This document shows positions 36,538-45,015 of a stretch of DNA of 64,000 nt, in pieces. The DNA comes from Candidatus Methanocrinis natronophilus (GTDB lineage Archaea > Halobacteriota > Methanosarcinia > Methanotrichales > Methanotrichaceae). Below the pieces are notes generated by a model, which did no database searches, was not told the DNA's origin, and saw only the letters and a list, made by a program, of their open reading frames with translations. Each line of letters begins with the position of its first letter. The first letter of the stretch is position 1. The stretch covers positions 1-64,000 of the forward strand of contig JARFPK010000007.1 in NCBI GenBank assembly GCA_029167045.1. Reading direction: 5' to 3'. Position numbers and translations under genes: made by a program.

Positions 36538-38445
36538 ATGTGGACGATTGAAGATTCCGTCGACCTCTACGGGATAGAAGGCTGGGGGAACGATTACTTC
36601 GCCATAAACGGCCGCGGGAACCTCGCCATATCGCCGAGGAAGGAAGTGGGAGGTTCGGTCGACGTGATGGAGATCGTCGAGGGTATCAACCGTTCCGAGG
36701 CCATCCAGTTTCCGATCCTCTTCAGGTTCCCCCAGATCCTGGAGGACCGGCTGGAGGAGATAAACGGCGCCTTCCTCTCCTCCATCGAAGAGCTGGAGTA
36801 TCCAGGGGGTTACAGGCTCGTATTCCCTATGAAGGTGAACCAGAGGAGAGAGGTCGTCGGATACATCGTCGAGGGGGGCAGGAGGCTCAAGGTCGGCATG
36901 GAGGTGGGGACGAAGGCTGAGCTTCTGGCAGCGCTCTCCCTCGGCCTCGACCCCGAGGCGTTGATCATCTGCAACGGCTACAAGGATAAAGACTACCTCA
37001 ATCTCGCCCTCAGCTTCTCAGAGGCGAACAACATCATCATAGTCATCGACATCTTCGAGGAGATCTTCGATGTTCTCCGGTGTTCAAAGGAGCTCTCGGC
37101 GACGCCGAGGCTCGGCCTGCGGACGAAGCTATTCTCGAGGGGGAGCGGCCGGTGGGAGGAGTCCGGCGGGGAACTGTCCAAGTTCGGCCTATCGACCGCC
37201 GAGATACTGGAGTCGATCCGGATCCTCTCGGAGAACGGGATGATCGACCAGCTCAAGATGCTCCACTTCCACATCGGCTCCCAGATCACGGACATCAGAA
37301 AGATCAAGATCGCCATGAACGAGGCGGCCAGGATCTACTCCAAGGTGAGGAAGGTGGCCGATGTGGAGTACTTCAACGTAGGCGGCGGCCTCAGCGTCGA
37401 TTACGACGGGTCCCAGACCCCTACCTCCGCCAGCGCCAATTACACCCTCCAGGAGTACTCCAACGACGTCGTCTATACCCTGCAGAGGACCTGCGATGAG
37501 GAGCAGGTCCCCTGTCCCACCATCGTATCCGAGAGCGGCCGAGCGATCGCCGCCTACCACTCCTTCCTCGCCTTCAAGGTGATAGGAAAGAAGAACTCCA
37601 AGGACGGTCTCGACGTCCTGGCCGATGACGACGACCCGGTCCAGATAGAGGATATGCGCCAGGCGCTGGAGAACATGGACCTGGAGAACTACGCCGAGTT
37701 CTACCACGACGCCCTCCATTACCGGGAGGAGCTCTTCGACGCCTTCAACCTCGGAAACATAGGCCTTGAAGAGAGGTCCAAGGGGGACCTGTTATTCTGG
37801 AGGGTCTGCCAGAAGGCCGCCACCTTCGCCGACGCCGACGAGAACGACTCCGAGGAGTTCGAGAGCTTGAAGAAGCTTTTGAGCAAGAAGTACATCGGAA
37901 ACTTCTCCCTATTCCAGTCCGTCCCCGACATGTGGGGGGTTCAGCAGTTATTCCCGACTATGCCGCTTCACAGGCTCGGAGAGGAGCCGACGGTCCGGGG
38001 GACGATCGCCGACATCACCTGCGACTCCGACGGCGAGATCAGAAGATTCGCCGGGGAGAAGAGCGACTTTCTCGCCCTCCATAACCTCAGAGACGACGAG
38101 GATTACTACCTGGGAACCTTCCTCCTGGGGGCGTACCAGGACACCCTGGGGGACTTTCACAACCTCCTCGGATGCGTCAACGAGGTCCACATCATCGTGA
38201 AGGACGGGGGCTGGCGGATATCCAAGGTCGTGGAAGGGGACGACTGCGAGAAGCTCCTGAGGTTCTTCAACTACGAACCGGAGGAGGGGCTCCACGAGAT
38301 GGTCGAACGGTCCTGCGTCGGGGAGGAGGCGAGGGCCAGGGTGACGGAGACGATACGCAAGGCCCTAAGAGAGTACTCCTACTTTAAAGACAGGTACCTT
38401 CGGGAGGAATCCCCGGCCTCCGGCGGCGACGGCCCCCGGAGTTAA
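36538..38445 (+). CDS. speA: Biosynthetic arginine decarboxylase, SpeA type
   Basis: A 635-aa fold-III PLP enzyme that makes agmatine from arginine. The PLP lysine is in RLVFPMKVNQRR (Lys99). HFHIGSQI, the Gly-rich FNVGGGLSVDYDG and SESGRAIAAYHS follow in family order, and the C-terminal extension (about residues 450-635) distinguishes SpeA from LysA. Many archaea instead use the small pyruvoyl enzyme PdaD, so this bacterial-type enzyme may replace it. ATG 36538 follows TTG 36535 and an excellent ribosome site. It is divergent to deoxyhypusine synthase. Confidence 0.93.
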   Translation: MWTIEDSVDLYGIEGWGNDYFAINGRGNLAISPRKEVGGSVDVMEIVEGINRSEAIQFPILFRFPQILEDRLEEINGAFLSSIEELEYPGGYRLVFPMKVNQRREVVGYIVEGGRRLKVGMEVGTKAELLAALSLGLDPEALIICNGYKDKDYLNLALSFSEANNIIIVIDIFEEIFDVLRCSKELSATPRLGLRTKLFSRGSGRWEESGGELSKFGLSTAEILESIRILSENGMIDQLKMLHFHIGSQITDIRKIKIAMNEAARIYSKVRKVADVEYFNVGGGLSVDYDGSQTPTSASANYTLQEYSNDVVYTLQRTCDEEQVPCPTIVSESGRAIAAYHSFLAFKVIGKKNSKDGLDVLADDDDPVQIEDMRQALENMDLENYAEFYHDALHYREELFDAFNLGNIGLEERSKGDLLFWRVCQKAATFADADENDSEEFESLKKLLSKKYIGNFSLFQSVPDMWGVQQLFPTMPLHRLGEEPTVRGTIADITCDSDGEIRRFAGEKSDFLALHNLRDDEDYYLGTFLLGAYQDTLGDFHNLLGCVNEVHIIVKDGGWRISKVVEGDDCEKLLRFFNYEPEEGLHEMVERSCVGEEARARVTETIRKALREYSYFKDRYLREESPASGGDGPRS

Positions 38446-38673
38446 GAGGGGATGAGGATAATCGGGAGTCTCCGCCGCCTCGGGGTGGTGGATGGGCTGG
38501 GGGGGTGCCCCTATGTTCGGGGGCCCCTCCAGCAACCAGGCCAGCACCTCTGCCCAGAGGCTCTATTAACGGGGCTCTGCTCCACCGATCAGCCACCGAT
38601 CAGCCGCCGGTAGAGCCGGTCGCCTAGAAGATCTTACCATGAAAGCATATACGGGAAAGGAGGCAGCTAGGAG
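38446..38673. other. GC-rich intergenic region with inverted repeats
   Basis: No supported gene. It holds a GGGGGGGTGCCCC/GGGGGCCCC region (38507-38531) that could form a stem after speA. AGGAGGCAGCTAGGAGCTATCCTCCT (about 38659-38683) is an inverted repeat overlapping the end of the IS110 remnant. Confidence 0.45.
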
Positions 38674-39225
38674 CTATCCTCCTTCCCATCTATCTCTTCT
38701 TTGAACCACATATCCGGCTTTGGCCAGCATCTCAATCGCGTCGTCGATGGTCAGTTTGCCTGCCGAGATCGTTCCTTTTATCTTTGATCCCTTAGCTCTC
38801 TGAGTCGACTCGTCTTTGAACATCTCCCGGTTGATTATCAGATGGTGCAGTATGCAGACGATCTCTCTTGCTAGAGCGACGATAGCAACTTTGGCTCCAC
38901 CCCTGGCCTTTATCCTGAGGTAAAATCTTTTCAGCCTAGAATCGCCTCTAGTCCGCTATACCGCATCTTCTACCTCGATCCCGCAATAAGAGGCCAGTTG
39001 ATCGCCCGTTGTAAAGTCGTTGAAATCTCCTATTTCAGCGATGATAGTCGATGCGGAGACTAAACCCATTCCTGGAATTGAAATCGCGATCTTCAAATCC
39101 TCGTTCCTTCTATGAACGAGCACCAGGATCTGCTGGTCAATCAAGGCGATCTGGCTGGTCAGAAAATCGACCGAATAAAGGAGCTGGCCGATCAGATAGA
39201 TCTGGATAGGAGATAGGCTTGCCAC
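38674..39225 (-). pseudogene. IS110-family transposase, C-terminal remnant
   Basis: The minus strand encodes the distal Transposase_20 part of an IS110 transposase: LIDQQILVLVH, then IAISIPGMGLVSASTIIAEIGD and LASYCGIEVED. A TAG stop interrupts at 38956-38958, and about 30 family residues are missing there. The same frame then continues with RLKRFYLRIKARGGAKVAIVAL to a stop at 38674. The N-terminal DEDD catalytic half is absent. It is a dead fragment. Confidence 0.8.
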
Positions 39226-39243
39226 GATCGCAGCACGTATTTC

Positions 39244-39543
39244 CTATTTCTTGGCCTTCAGGATCCTTGCGGGGTAGTACTGGCGGCGCTAACGACCCCT
39301 GTTTATGGTCAGGCAACGGCGGAAGACTGGCTTAGTGAGGGCCGTGCTCTCGGTCAACTGGGCAGATACGAGGAGGCGATCGATCCCCTCATCAAGGCTC
39401 TCCAGGATCAGAATGCGATGGTACGACCGGGAGCTACCCGGTCTCTTGGCGATATCGGCGATGCCAGAGCATCTGATGCATTGACCTACTTGGCATCAAA
39501 CGATGAGAATGCCGATGTCAGATCGATACCCCTGGGGCGGTGA
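39244..39543 (+). pseudogene. Fragment of an exported TPR/HEAT-repeat protein
   Basis: The plus strand encodes the end of a signal peptide (VVLAALTTPVYGQA), one TPR-like unit (WLSEGRALGQLGRYEEAIDP) and one HEAT-like unit (MVRPGATRSLGDIGDA), then stops at 39543. There is no start codon in the frame: upstream sequence is the IS110 remnant, which probably removed it. It is a truncated copy of a secreted helical-repeat protein. Confidence 0.65.
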
Positions 39544-39596
39544 GATCGGCATCTTTAAAAAGTTGGATATCAGATAATTGAAGGAGGTGAAAGCAG

Positions 39597-39806
39597 ATGC
39601 AGATAAGCGCAAGGAACGTCCTCTCTGGCAGAGTGAAGTCGGTGACTTACGGCGTCGTCAGCGCCGAGGTGGTGGTGGAGCTATCCGGCGGGGACGAGAT
39701 CGTCTCCGTGATCACGAAGAGGTCCGCCCAGGAGCTGGGTCTCTCGGAGGGAAAAGAGGTCTCGGTGGTGGTGAAGGCGACGAGCGTCATGATAGCCCTG
39801 GAGTGA
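39597..39806 (+). CDS. Molbindin (TOBE-domain molybdate/tungstate-binding protein)
   Basis: A 69-aa single TOBE/Mop domain. The start MQISARNVLSGRVKSVTYG and the end VVVKATSVMIAL are the family signatures; such proteins oligomerise and bind molybdate or tungstate. A perfect GGAGGTGA is 6 nt before the ATG, and CTTTAAAAAG (about 39553) is the TATA. It could buffer metal for the formate dehydrogenase (fdhA, 51121). Its stop is overlapped by the convergent YgjP-like gene. Confidence 0.9.
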   Translation: MQISARNVLSGRVKSVTYGVVSAEVVVELSGGDEIVSVITKRSAQELGLSEGKEVSVVVKATSVMIALE

Positions 39807-40305
39807 GGCCGTCGCTCCCCTTTCGCCGCTCCATCATATCGAGGGCTATGAGAAAGCCGATCGCCCTCTCCGTCAGAGGATAGCGGCCCACCAGCTCCTT
39901 GAACCTCCGGTTGTGGCTCGGCTCGAGGAGGTGGGCGAGCTCGTGGACGACGACGTAGTCCTCGACCCACTGGGGTGCGTCCCTCAGCCGGGAGCTGATC
40001 CTGATCGTCCCGTCCTCGAAAGTGCAGCTCCCAAACCTCTTCATCTGCCTGTCGGAGTAGCAGATCCCCTGCCATCGAAGAAGGCCGCCGAAGTACTTCC
40101 CGTTGAGGTGGCGGGCCCTCTTCTCGAGGTGGGAGTCGTCCCGGGGGCCAAGCCTCCGCTCCATCCTCGCCCGCAGGCTGGAGACGTGCTCGGCCAGCTC
40201 CCGGTCGCAGATCGCCGCCGGCGCCATCACTACCAGGTTTCCGTCCACCATCCTCGCCTGGACGGTCTTCTTGCGCCTCTTGGACCTCTTGACGATCACT
40301 TCCAT
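39787..40305 (-). CDS. YgjP-like (DUF45) predicted metallopeptidase
   Basis: A 172-aa protein with the zinc motif VVVHELAHLLEPSHNRRF (HExxH-like, HELAH) and the family C-terminal pattern. The N-terminal half is a basic beta-rich segment (RSKRRKKTVQARM). DUF45/YgjP proteins are single-domain zinc peptidase relatives without known substrates, often near restriction genes. It converges with the molbindin gene by 20 bp of overlap. Confidence 0.88.
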   Translation of the reverse strand: MEVIVKRSKRRKKTVQARMVDGNLVVMAPAAICDRELAEHVSSLRARMERRLGPRDDSHLEKRARHLNGKYFGGLLRWQGICYSDRQMKRFGSCTFEDGTIRISSRLRDAPQWVEDYVVVHELAHLLEPSHNRRFKELVGRYPLTERAIGFLIALDMMERRKGSDGLTPGLS

Positions 40306-40611
40306 CCTGACATCTCCACTTATCCATCGATGTGATGGTATGAATCTCTTTCGGCGATCCGGCGTTCATCGGCCAGGATCCGGGAGGAGTCTCATCGCGC
40401 CTGCGATCTCCTCCGATATCTTCCGATCTCCTCTGATCCCCCGCCTCTGTTAACATCGACGGTCAAAGGAGAATGATCCCTCCCCGACTCGGGGGATACC
40501 GCCAGCCTTCGGCGGTTATGAACAGTTCCTAAATTTTCATATAATTTGTGAAAACATCTCAAACAAATACTAATCCTATCCGGCGGAAAAGTGGTTGCGA
40601 GGCGCTGGATC
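40306..40611. other. Intergenic region upstream of the Cys-rich protein
   Basis: No supported gene. It contains a TATA-like TTCATATAATTTG at about 40536-40548, which suits the gene at 40612. A CCGCC/GGCGG hairpin (CCGCCAGCCTTCGGCGG, 40499-40515) lies just before it. Confidence 0.5.
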
Positions 40612-40938
40612 ATGGGAACCATGGAGACGAGACTGTTTAAGGGCGGATCGGAGATCGATGAGATCTTCTGCGTGGTATCGAAGGTCATCTTCGGCCCGAA
40701 CTTCGAGTGGGAGGTCTCCGGCTCGTCGGAGGAGAGGCTGGTGATGAAGATTACCGCTTGCCCCCTCCTCCGGGTGGCTGAATCGACGGGGCGGGATCCC
40801 GGGGAGCTCTCGAACGCCTGCTCAGCCTACCTGAGATCGGCGGTGGAGAATCTTAACCCTCGATGCACCCAGAGGTACGGGACGATGATGTGCACCGGCG
40901 ACGGCTGCTGCGAGAATGTGATCGAAATCCGGTCGTGA
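40612..40938 (+). CDS. Small Cys-rich protein, possibly hydrocarbon-binding/ATC-hydrolase-like
   Basis: A 108-aa protein with six cysteines spread along it (CPLLRVAESTG, LSNACSAYLRS, NPRCTQRYG, CTGDGCCENVIEI). The pattern A-C-P-L and a C-terminal C-x(4)-GC resembles proteins annotated as L-2-amino-thiazoline-4-carboxylate hydrolase-like or V4R-like in methanogens, but I cannot name the family firmly. ATG 40612 or 40621 may be the start; GTG 40591 is less likely. Confidence 0.5.
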   Translation: MGTMETRLFKGGSEIDEIFCVVSKVIFGPNFEWEVSGSSEERLVMKITACPLLRVAESTGRDPGELSNACSAYLRSAVENLNPRCTQRYGTMMCTGDGCCENVIEIRS

Positions 40939-41145
40939 GCGTAGCAAACGTCTCCCATAGGTCTTGCTCGATATGGCCGCGTCGGCTCTGAAGCGGTCAT
41001 CGAACCTTCGGATCTTCTGCATTCGAACTGAAGCCGGGATGAGTATTGCGGGTTGGAGACTTTCGGGGCCTTTGGCCCCCGCCAATCCCTTCATATTGCA
41101 GCTGCGCGCTCCAAAGCGGAGCGCCGGTGATTCAAAAACAAAATG

Positions 41146-41430
41146 TTAGTTACTGTCCAAGGCATCCAGTGCCTGAGAAGCCCTCTCCCTCACCATAAAA
41201 TAAGGATGCTCCCTTGCAGATTTTAGCAGCCTGACGGCCTTTGGCCCACCTATCTCCGCAATGGAGCATACAGATTCCAGGACCAGATAGGGATCAGATT
41301 CGGCCAAGAATTCTTCCAGAGTATCCAAAGCTCTCTCATCCCGCAGCCTTCCAAGGATGTAGATCATCTCTATCCTCTTCTCCGGCCGCCTATGGCACTT
41401 TGCCGAATGAAGGACCTTCTCGAAATACAA
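41146..41430 (-). CDS. HEAT-repeat segment following the toroid protein (may be one gene)
   Basis: About 94 aa of HEAT-like repeats (EKRIEMIYILGRLRDERALD and GGPKAVRLLKSAREHP). The only possible start is TTG 41430, with no ribosome site. The frame is exactly continuous with the upstream protein: that gene ends in TGA (41434-41436), one codon (GAC) follows, and then this frame continues. The upstream gene plus HEAT tail may therefore have been one protein, now split by a stop codon or read through. Confidence 0.55.
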   Translation of the reverse strand: MYFEKVLHSAKCHRRPEKRIEMIYILGRLRDERALDTLEEFLAESDPYLVLESVCSIAEIGGPKAVRLLKSAREHPYFMVRERASQALDALDSN

Positions 41431-41433
41431 GTC

Positions 41434-42318
41434 TCAGACACCCCCTCTGATACAGCCACAATTGACTCTCTTGTCCTCGATATCAGAGAGAATGTTCAAG
41501 GCAAGATGAGAGTATTCCAGGGTGGATATTCCGCCAAAGGGAGAGCGCCTAAATCCTCCGTTTGCGTTTTGGAGCGAATTTATAAAAGATGAGAGGCCGG
41601 AAGGGTCAGATAATCCGAGATATTTTGCGATCTTATGGCCAGCATAGACCCTTTCAATGGTGATCGAACTCGAAATAGGACTGGCTGTATATCCATTCCT
41701 GGTGGTGCATCTCCTCAAGAAGACCCTAATCTCCTGGAGCTCTCCAGAAGTAAGCCGAGCTGAACCGCCCTTAGAATTTATTGAATTCAATATCTCTAGA
41801 GCCATAAAGAGGGTCATAATATCCCGATTTCCGATGCGCTTTAGAAAAGTATGAATCAGGTTCGCCAATCCGCTGTTTGGAGCCGTCTCGCCCAGATCTA
41901 TCCGTTTTAATAAAGCGCTCAAAGGTGATGAAAAAATGTTTTCCCCATAGGCTCCGTGTAAATCATATCTGAAGTAGTTGGAGACGGGGGTTTTTGGTAT
42001 AAAACATGGTATGATCGATTCATCCCCCATATAACGCCACCATATATTTCCATCTCTGTACTCCACCCCGGCTCCGGTAAGTTCGAGACATTTCTTGGCA
42101 AAATACCCAGAATTCAAATCGTAATGGTCATAACCCGACAGGAACAGGACTATATCTTCATCTGGCGATGGCAATTTTAGCGTTTTGAGGGAGCTCATGG
42201 CAAAATACGTATCGCGAATATTAGGCGGAAGCCCCCTAACAAAAGAGTAACCTAATCCAGAGCCGATCCGTATTTGTCTCTCTTCGAGATATCTGATAAC
42301 CGCCTGAATATCTGGCAT
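41434..42318 (-). CDS. Prenyltransferase/squalene-cyclase-like alpha-alpha toroid protein
   Basis: A 294-aa protein with repeated helical units containing DTYFAMSSLKTLKL, LMALEILNSI and EYSHLALNIL, and G-G-F motifs (NGYTAS, NGGFRRSP), as in the terpenoid cyclase/prenyltransferase alpha-alpha toroid. The catalytic DxDD of cyclases is not seen, so it may be a non-catalytic member. GGTGGAGGATC just before ATG 42318 is a good ribosome site. The coding sequence is AT-richer than core genes. Confidence 0.65.
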   Translation of the reverse strand: MPDIQAVIRYLEERQIRIGSGLGYSFVRGLPPNIRDTYFAMSSLKTLKLPSPDEDIVLFLSGYDHYDLNSGYFAKKCLELTGAGVEYRDGNIWWRYMGDESIIPCFIPKTPVSNYFRYDLHGAYGENIFSSPLSALLKRIDLGETAPNSGLANLIHTFLKRIGNRDIMTLFMALEILNSINSKGGSARLTSGELQEIRVFLRRCTTRNGYTASPISSSITIERVYAGHKIAKYLGLSDPSGLSSFINSLQNANGGFRRSPFGGISTLEYSHLALNILSDIEDKRVNCGCIRGGV

Positions 42319-42488
42319 GATCCTCCACCATATTCAGGAGTCATCAGCCTTGAGGCGGTTTGGGTGGACTCCATCACCATCTTAAAAGGTCTAAGTTGAG
42401 GGGCTATTAAAGCATTTCTGCATGGGATATAGGAATACTATATAAATATGTTACATAGAATATTTTTAAATCTTTTCCTGTTGGAAAA

Positions 42489-42615
42489 GACTTATAAACG
42501 ACATATGCAACCTGAGGTTGCCTTTAGGGCGATGGCGTCCGCCCAGGCTTAGATGCCTAAATCGCCTCGCTAGGCTAATGACACCTACTAGAAATACATA
42601 CGAAGTGATAGTAGG
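42489..42615 (+). promoter_or_regulatory. Fluoride riboswitch (crcB motif) with translational switch, upstream of the antiporter
   Basis: A TATA (GACTTATAAACG, 42489-42500) is followed by a 6-bp hairpin (GCAACC/GGTTGC, 42507-42521) and the aptamer at 42527-42588. P1 is GGGCG(42527)/CGCCC. The P1 loop is ATGGCGTC. Then come an extra AGGC/GCCT hairpin, AAATCGCC, P3 GCC/GGC, and the conserved 3' strand GGCTAATGACACCTAC. The loop GGCGTC can form the pseudoknot with GACACC at five of six positions. The aptamer end CCTACTA (42584-42590) pairs perfectly with TAGTAGG (42609-42615), which abuts the ribosome site GTGAT and ends on the first base of the GTG start. Fluoride binding would hold CC in the pseudoknot and free the start: an ON switch. 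Confidence 0.88.
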
Positions 42616-43730
42616 TGGCAGTAGATCTATATTCAACCGCTCTGATAGCAGCGGTCGTCGTCTTAACCGGCATCCTCAGCATCAGGTTGCGGATCTCTTC
42701 CTCCATTCTCGAAGCTGGAGCAGGCATAATACTTGCCAGCGTCCTCGGGGTGGGGATAGAGGCCTGGCTCGATTTCCTCGCTACCTTCGGTGGCTTGATG
42801 CTCACCTTCCTGGCAGGAGCGGAGGTGGATCTGTATCTTTTGAGGAATAGTGCGAAGCAGAGCTTCACTATAGGCAGCATGGCCTTCGCGGTCCCCCTCA
42901 TCGGCGAAGTGGCCTTCTTGTCTTTGTTCACAGATTGGTCCACCTTGGCCGTCCTGGCAGCAAGCATCGCCCTGACGACCACGTCGGTAGCGGTGGTATA
43001 TTCCGTGCTACTGGAGTACGAACTGATGGATCTCAAGGCGAGCCGGATGATAATTGCGGCGACCTTTGTGAACGACATCTTAACACTAATAGCGATCACC
43101 CTCATATCGCCCAGCTTCAACTTTTACACCATCGCCTTCCTCCTCATAATCGCCTTCCTGATCCTGGTGTTGCCGAAGATCCTGGAGTACGTGGTCGAAA
43201 GCTACGGCAAAAGGGCGGTGGAGCTGGAACTTCGGTTCATATTCGCCGCCATGCTCGGCGTCTCCTTCATCGCCGACGTCGGCAAGCTCCACGCCGTCTT
43301 CGGGGCCTTCGTCCTGGGTCTCGTCTTCGCAAACTGTATCCACAGCTACAGTGACATACTCCCCAAGATCCGATCGGTCACCTTTTCGCTCCTCTCCCCA
43401 GCCTTCTTTTTGAGGGCCGGGATGCTCATCTCCATCTCAGCCGTTGCTCAGAATATCGGGATCATATTGGGACTATTGGGGGTCAAGATGCTCTCCAAGT
43501 TCATTGGAACATATTACTTCAATAAGAAGTGGATTCCCGAGGCTCCGATCTTCTCCACCATGCTCCTCTCCACGGGGCTTACTGTAGGAACGATAACCGC
43601 CACCTTGGGGCGTGATCTGGGGTTCCTCGATCAAACTCAGTTCTCCATCGCCATAACCACAGTGATCCTCAGCGCTATCGTTCCAACTTTGATCGCAAAG
43701 CGGTTTGTGCCTGACAAGAGTGTAAAATGA
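42615..43730 (+). CDS. CPA-family cation:proton antiporter under fluoride riboswitch
   Basis: A 371-aa integral membrane protein with about eleven helices and the Na+/H+ exchanger (CPA2/KefB-like) pattern, including TTTSVAVVYSVLLEYEL and the ion-site FVNDILTLIAIT. There is no cytoplasmic NAD-binding tail. The start is GTG 42615, preceded by GTGAT and controlled by the fluoride aptamer described above. Antiporters of this superfamily are among the gene classes known to follow fluoride riboswitches, where they may help expel fluoride or manage pH, so a role in fluoride tolerance is strongly suggested. True crcB/Fluc and CLC-F genes are not visible in this window. Confidence 0.88.
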   Translation: MAVDLYSTALIAAVVVLTGILSIRLRISSSILEAGAGIILASVLGVGIEAWLDFLATFGGLMLTFLAGAEVDLYLLRNSAKQSFTIGSMAFAVPLIGEVAFLSLFTDWSTLAVLAASIALTTTSVAVVYSVLLEYELMDLKASRMIIAATFVNDILTLIAITLISPSFNFYTIAFLLIIAFLILVLPKILEYVVESYGKRAVELELRFIFAAMLGVSFIADVGKLHAVFGAFVLGLVFANCIHSYSDILPKIRSVTFSLLSPAFFLRAGMLISISAVAQNIGIILGLLGVKMLSKFIGTYYFNKKWIPEAPIFSTMLLSTGLTVGTITATLGRDLGFLDQTQFSIAITTVILSAIVPTLIAKRFVPDKSVK

Positions 43731-43805
43731 AATCTGATGAGGTGTCTTGGTATGAGGCGCTCTCTTATAGTTGAAGATCATAATAAAAATTGAGAGGTGC
43801 AGAAT

Positions 43806-44258
43806 ATGGATATGGAAAGTGTCGAGGATTATGGGATCAAGAAGATCGTAGTCTCTATCGATACCTCGGAGTACTCGAAGATGGTGATGGCCAGGGCTTC
43901 GGCCATAGCGATCGCCTTCGAAGCCGAGATCCATGTGATAAGCGTTGTGAGCCTTCCAAAGCTGGTCGCTTCTGTGGCAGATATCGGAAGGGAGGATCTC
44001 CGCCGGAGCGAAAATGAGTTTCAAGATCACCAGAAGAGGCTCATCGACGAATATATGAGAGGGTACAATTTGCGTGTCGAATCTCGAGTGCTCCATGGAG
44101 ACCCCTCTGCCAAGATCCTTTCATATGCAGATGAGATCGGCGCAGATCTGATCGTCATGGGAAGTAAGGCCTATGGAAAGGTCCAAAGGTTCCTCTTGGG
44201 CGGGGTCTCGGAGGAAGTCGTCAGAAACGCAAAGTGCTCGGTCATGATCGCAAGATAA
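43806..44258 (+). CDS. Universal stress protein (UspA family)
   Basis: A 150-aa single-domain Usp: N-terminal KKIVVSIDTSEYSKM, and the ATP-binding signature GADLIVMGSKAYGKV with the following GGVSEEVV. ATG 43806 is preferred; GAGAGGTG lies 6 nt upstream. It has a TATA-like TCTTATAG at about 43762 and follows the riboswitch-controlled antiporter by 75 bp, so it may be transcribed both alone and with it. UspA genes are recurrent partners of fluoride-riboswitch operons. Confidence 0.92.
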   Translation: MDMESVEDYGIKKIVVSIDTSEYSKMVMARASAIAIAFEAEIHVISVVSLPKLVASVADIGREDLRRSENEFQDHQKRLIDEYMRGYNLRVESRVLHGDPSAKILSYADEIGADLIVMGSKAYGKVQRFLLGGVSEEVVRNAKCSVMIAR

Positions 44259-44458
44259 TAACTTTAGGAAAGAGACCCCGTTGAAAGAATGCTATCCGCT
44301 TCCTGGTGCCACCCTTCATCCTGGTGGATGATAGCGATGAATGGAGCCGGGACAGCAGATCCTCTATTGGAAGATTCAGGGCCATATTGGAGATCGAAAG
44401 TCAGCTCGTAATCCTGAAACGAATTACAGAGCCGAAGTAAGCGGGTTCTGTAAAATCT

Positions 44459-44905
44459 TCACTGTGATCTCCTGAGAAGCTCCGCAATCCCTTCCATGGA
44501 TACTTCACCTCGCAGAGCTGTAAGCTCGGGAGGGGACTCCTGGAATAGCTCCAGGGCGTTGAAGAATCTGTCCAGCACGTCTCCGACATAGGTCGGAACC
44601 AGGAATATGTGGGTATGAGGTATCCTCCTGCCGCGAGCATACATACAGACAAAGTCTGGTTTTAAGGTCTCCATCATCCGCTCGGCCACCACCTTCGCCA
44701 CCCCAAAGAGGCTGGCATTCTCGTCATCGGTAAGCTCATGCCACCATGGCACGTGCCTCTTGGGGATTACGAGACAGTGACCTTTTGAAAAGGGGTTGAT
44801 GTCGAGGATGGCGAGGGAGAGCTCATCCTCATAGACCTTGTAACAAGGTGCTTTTCCTTCGACGATATCGCAGAAGATGCATCCTTCTACATTTATTCCA
44901 ACCAT
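44459..44905 (-). CDS. HIT-family nucleotide-binding protein
   Basis: A 148-aa protein with the HIT N-terminal CIFCDIVEGKAPCYKVYED and SKGHCLVIPKRHVPWW. The histidine triad reads IPHTHIFLVP: the nucleophile position (second His) is kept, but the third His is Phe, unlike the usual HxHxH. Adenylate hydrolase or transferase activity may therefore be altered. GGAGGAGC precedes ATG 44905. It is on the opposite strand to the antiporter-usp genes and may not belong to their regulon. Confidence 0.85.
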   Translation of the reverse strand: MVGINVEGCIFCDIVEGKAPCYKVYEDELSLAILDINPFSKGHCLVIPKRHVPWWHELTDDENASLFGVAKVVAERMMETLKPDFVCMYARGRRIPHTHIFLVPTYVGDVLDRFFNALELFQESPPELTALRGEVSMEGIAELLRRSQ

Positions 44906-45015
44906 AAAGCTCCTCCAACAGATAAAATCGCGATTATTGGTGATTAATACTTCGCCTTTCTCGAAGTGATGGAAACGCTTATTAGATGAAATATGCTAAG
45001 CCTGATTATATTTTT

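Noticed and set aside
38446-38673. Possible small RNA after speA
   Set aside because: Only GC-rich inverted repeats are visible, with no promoter or known motif.
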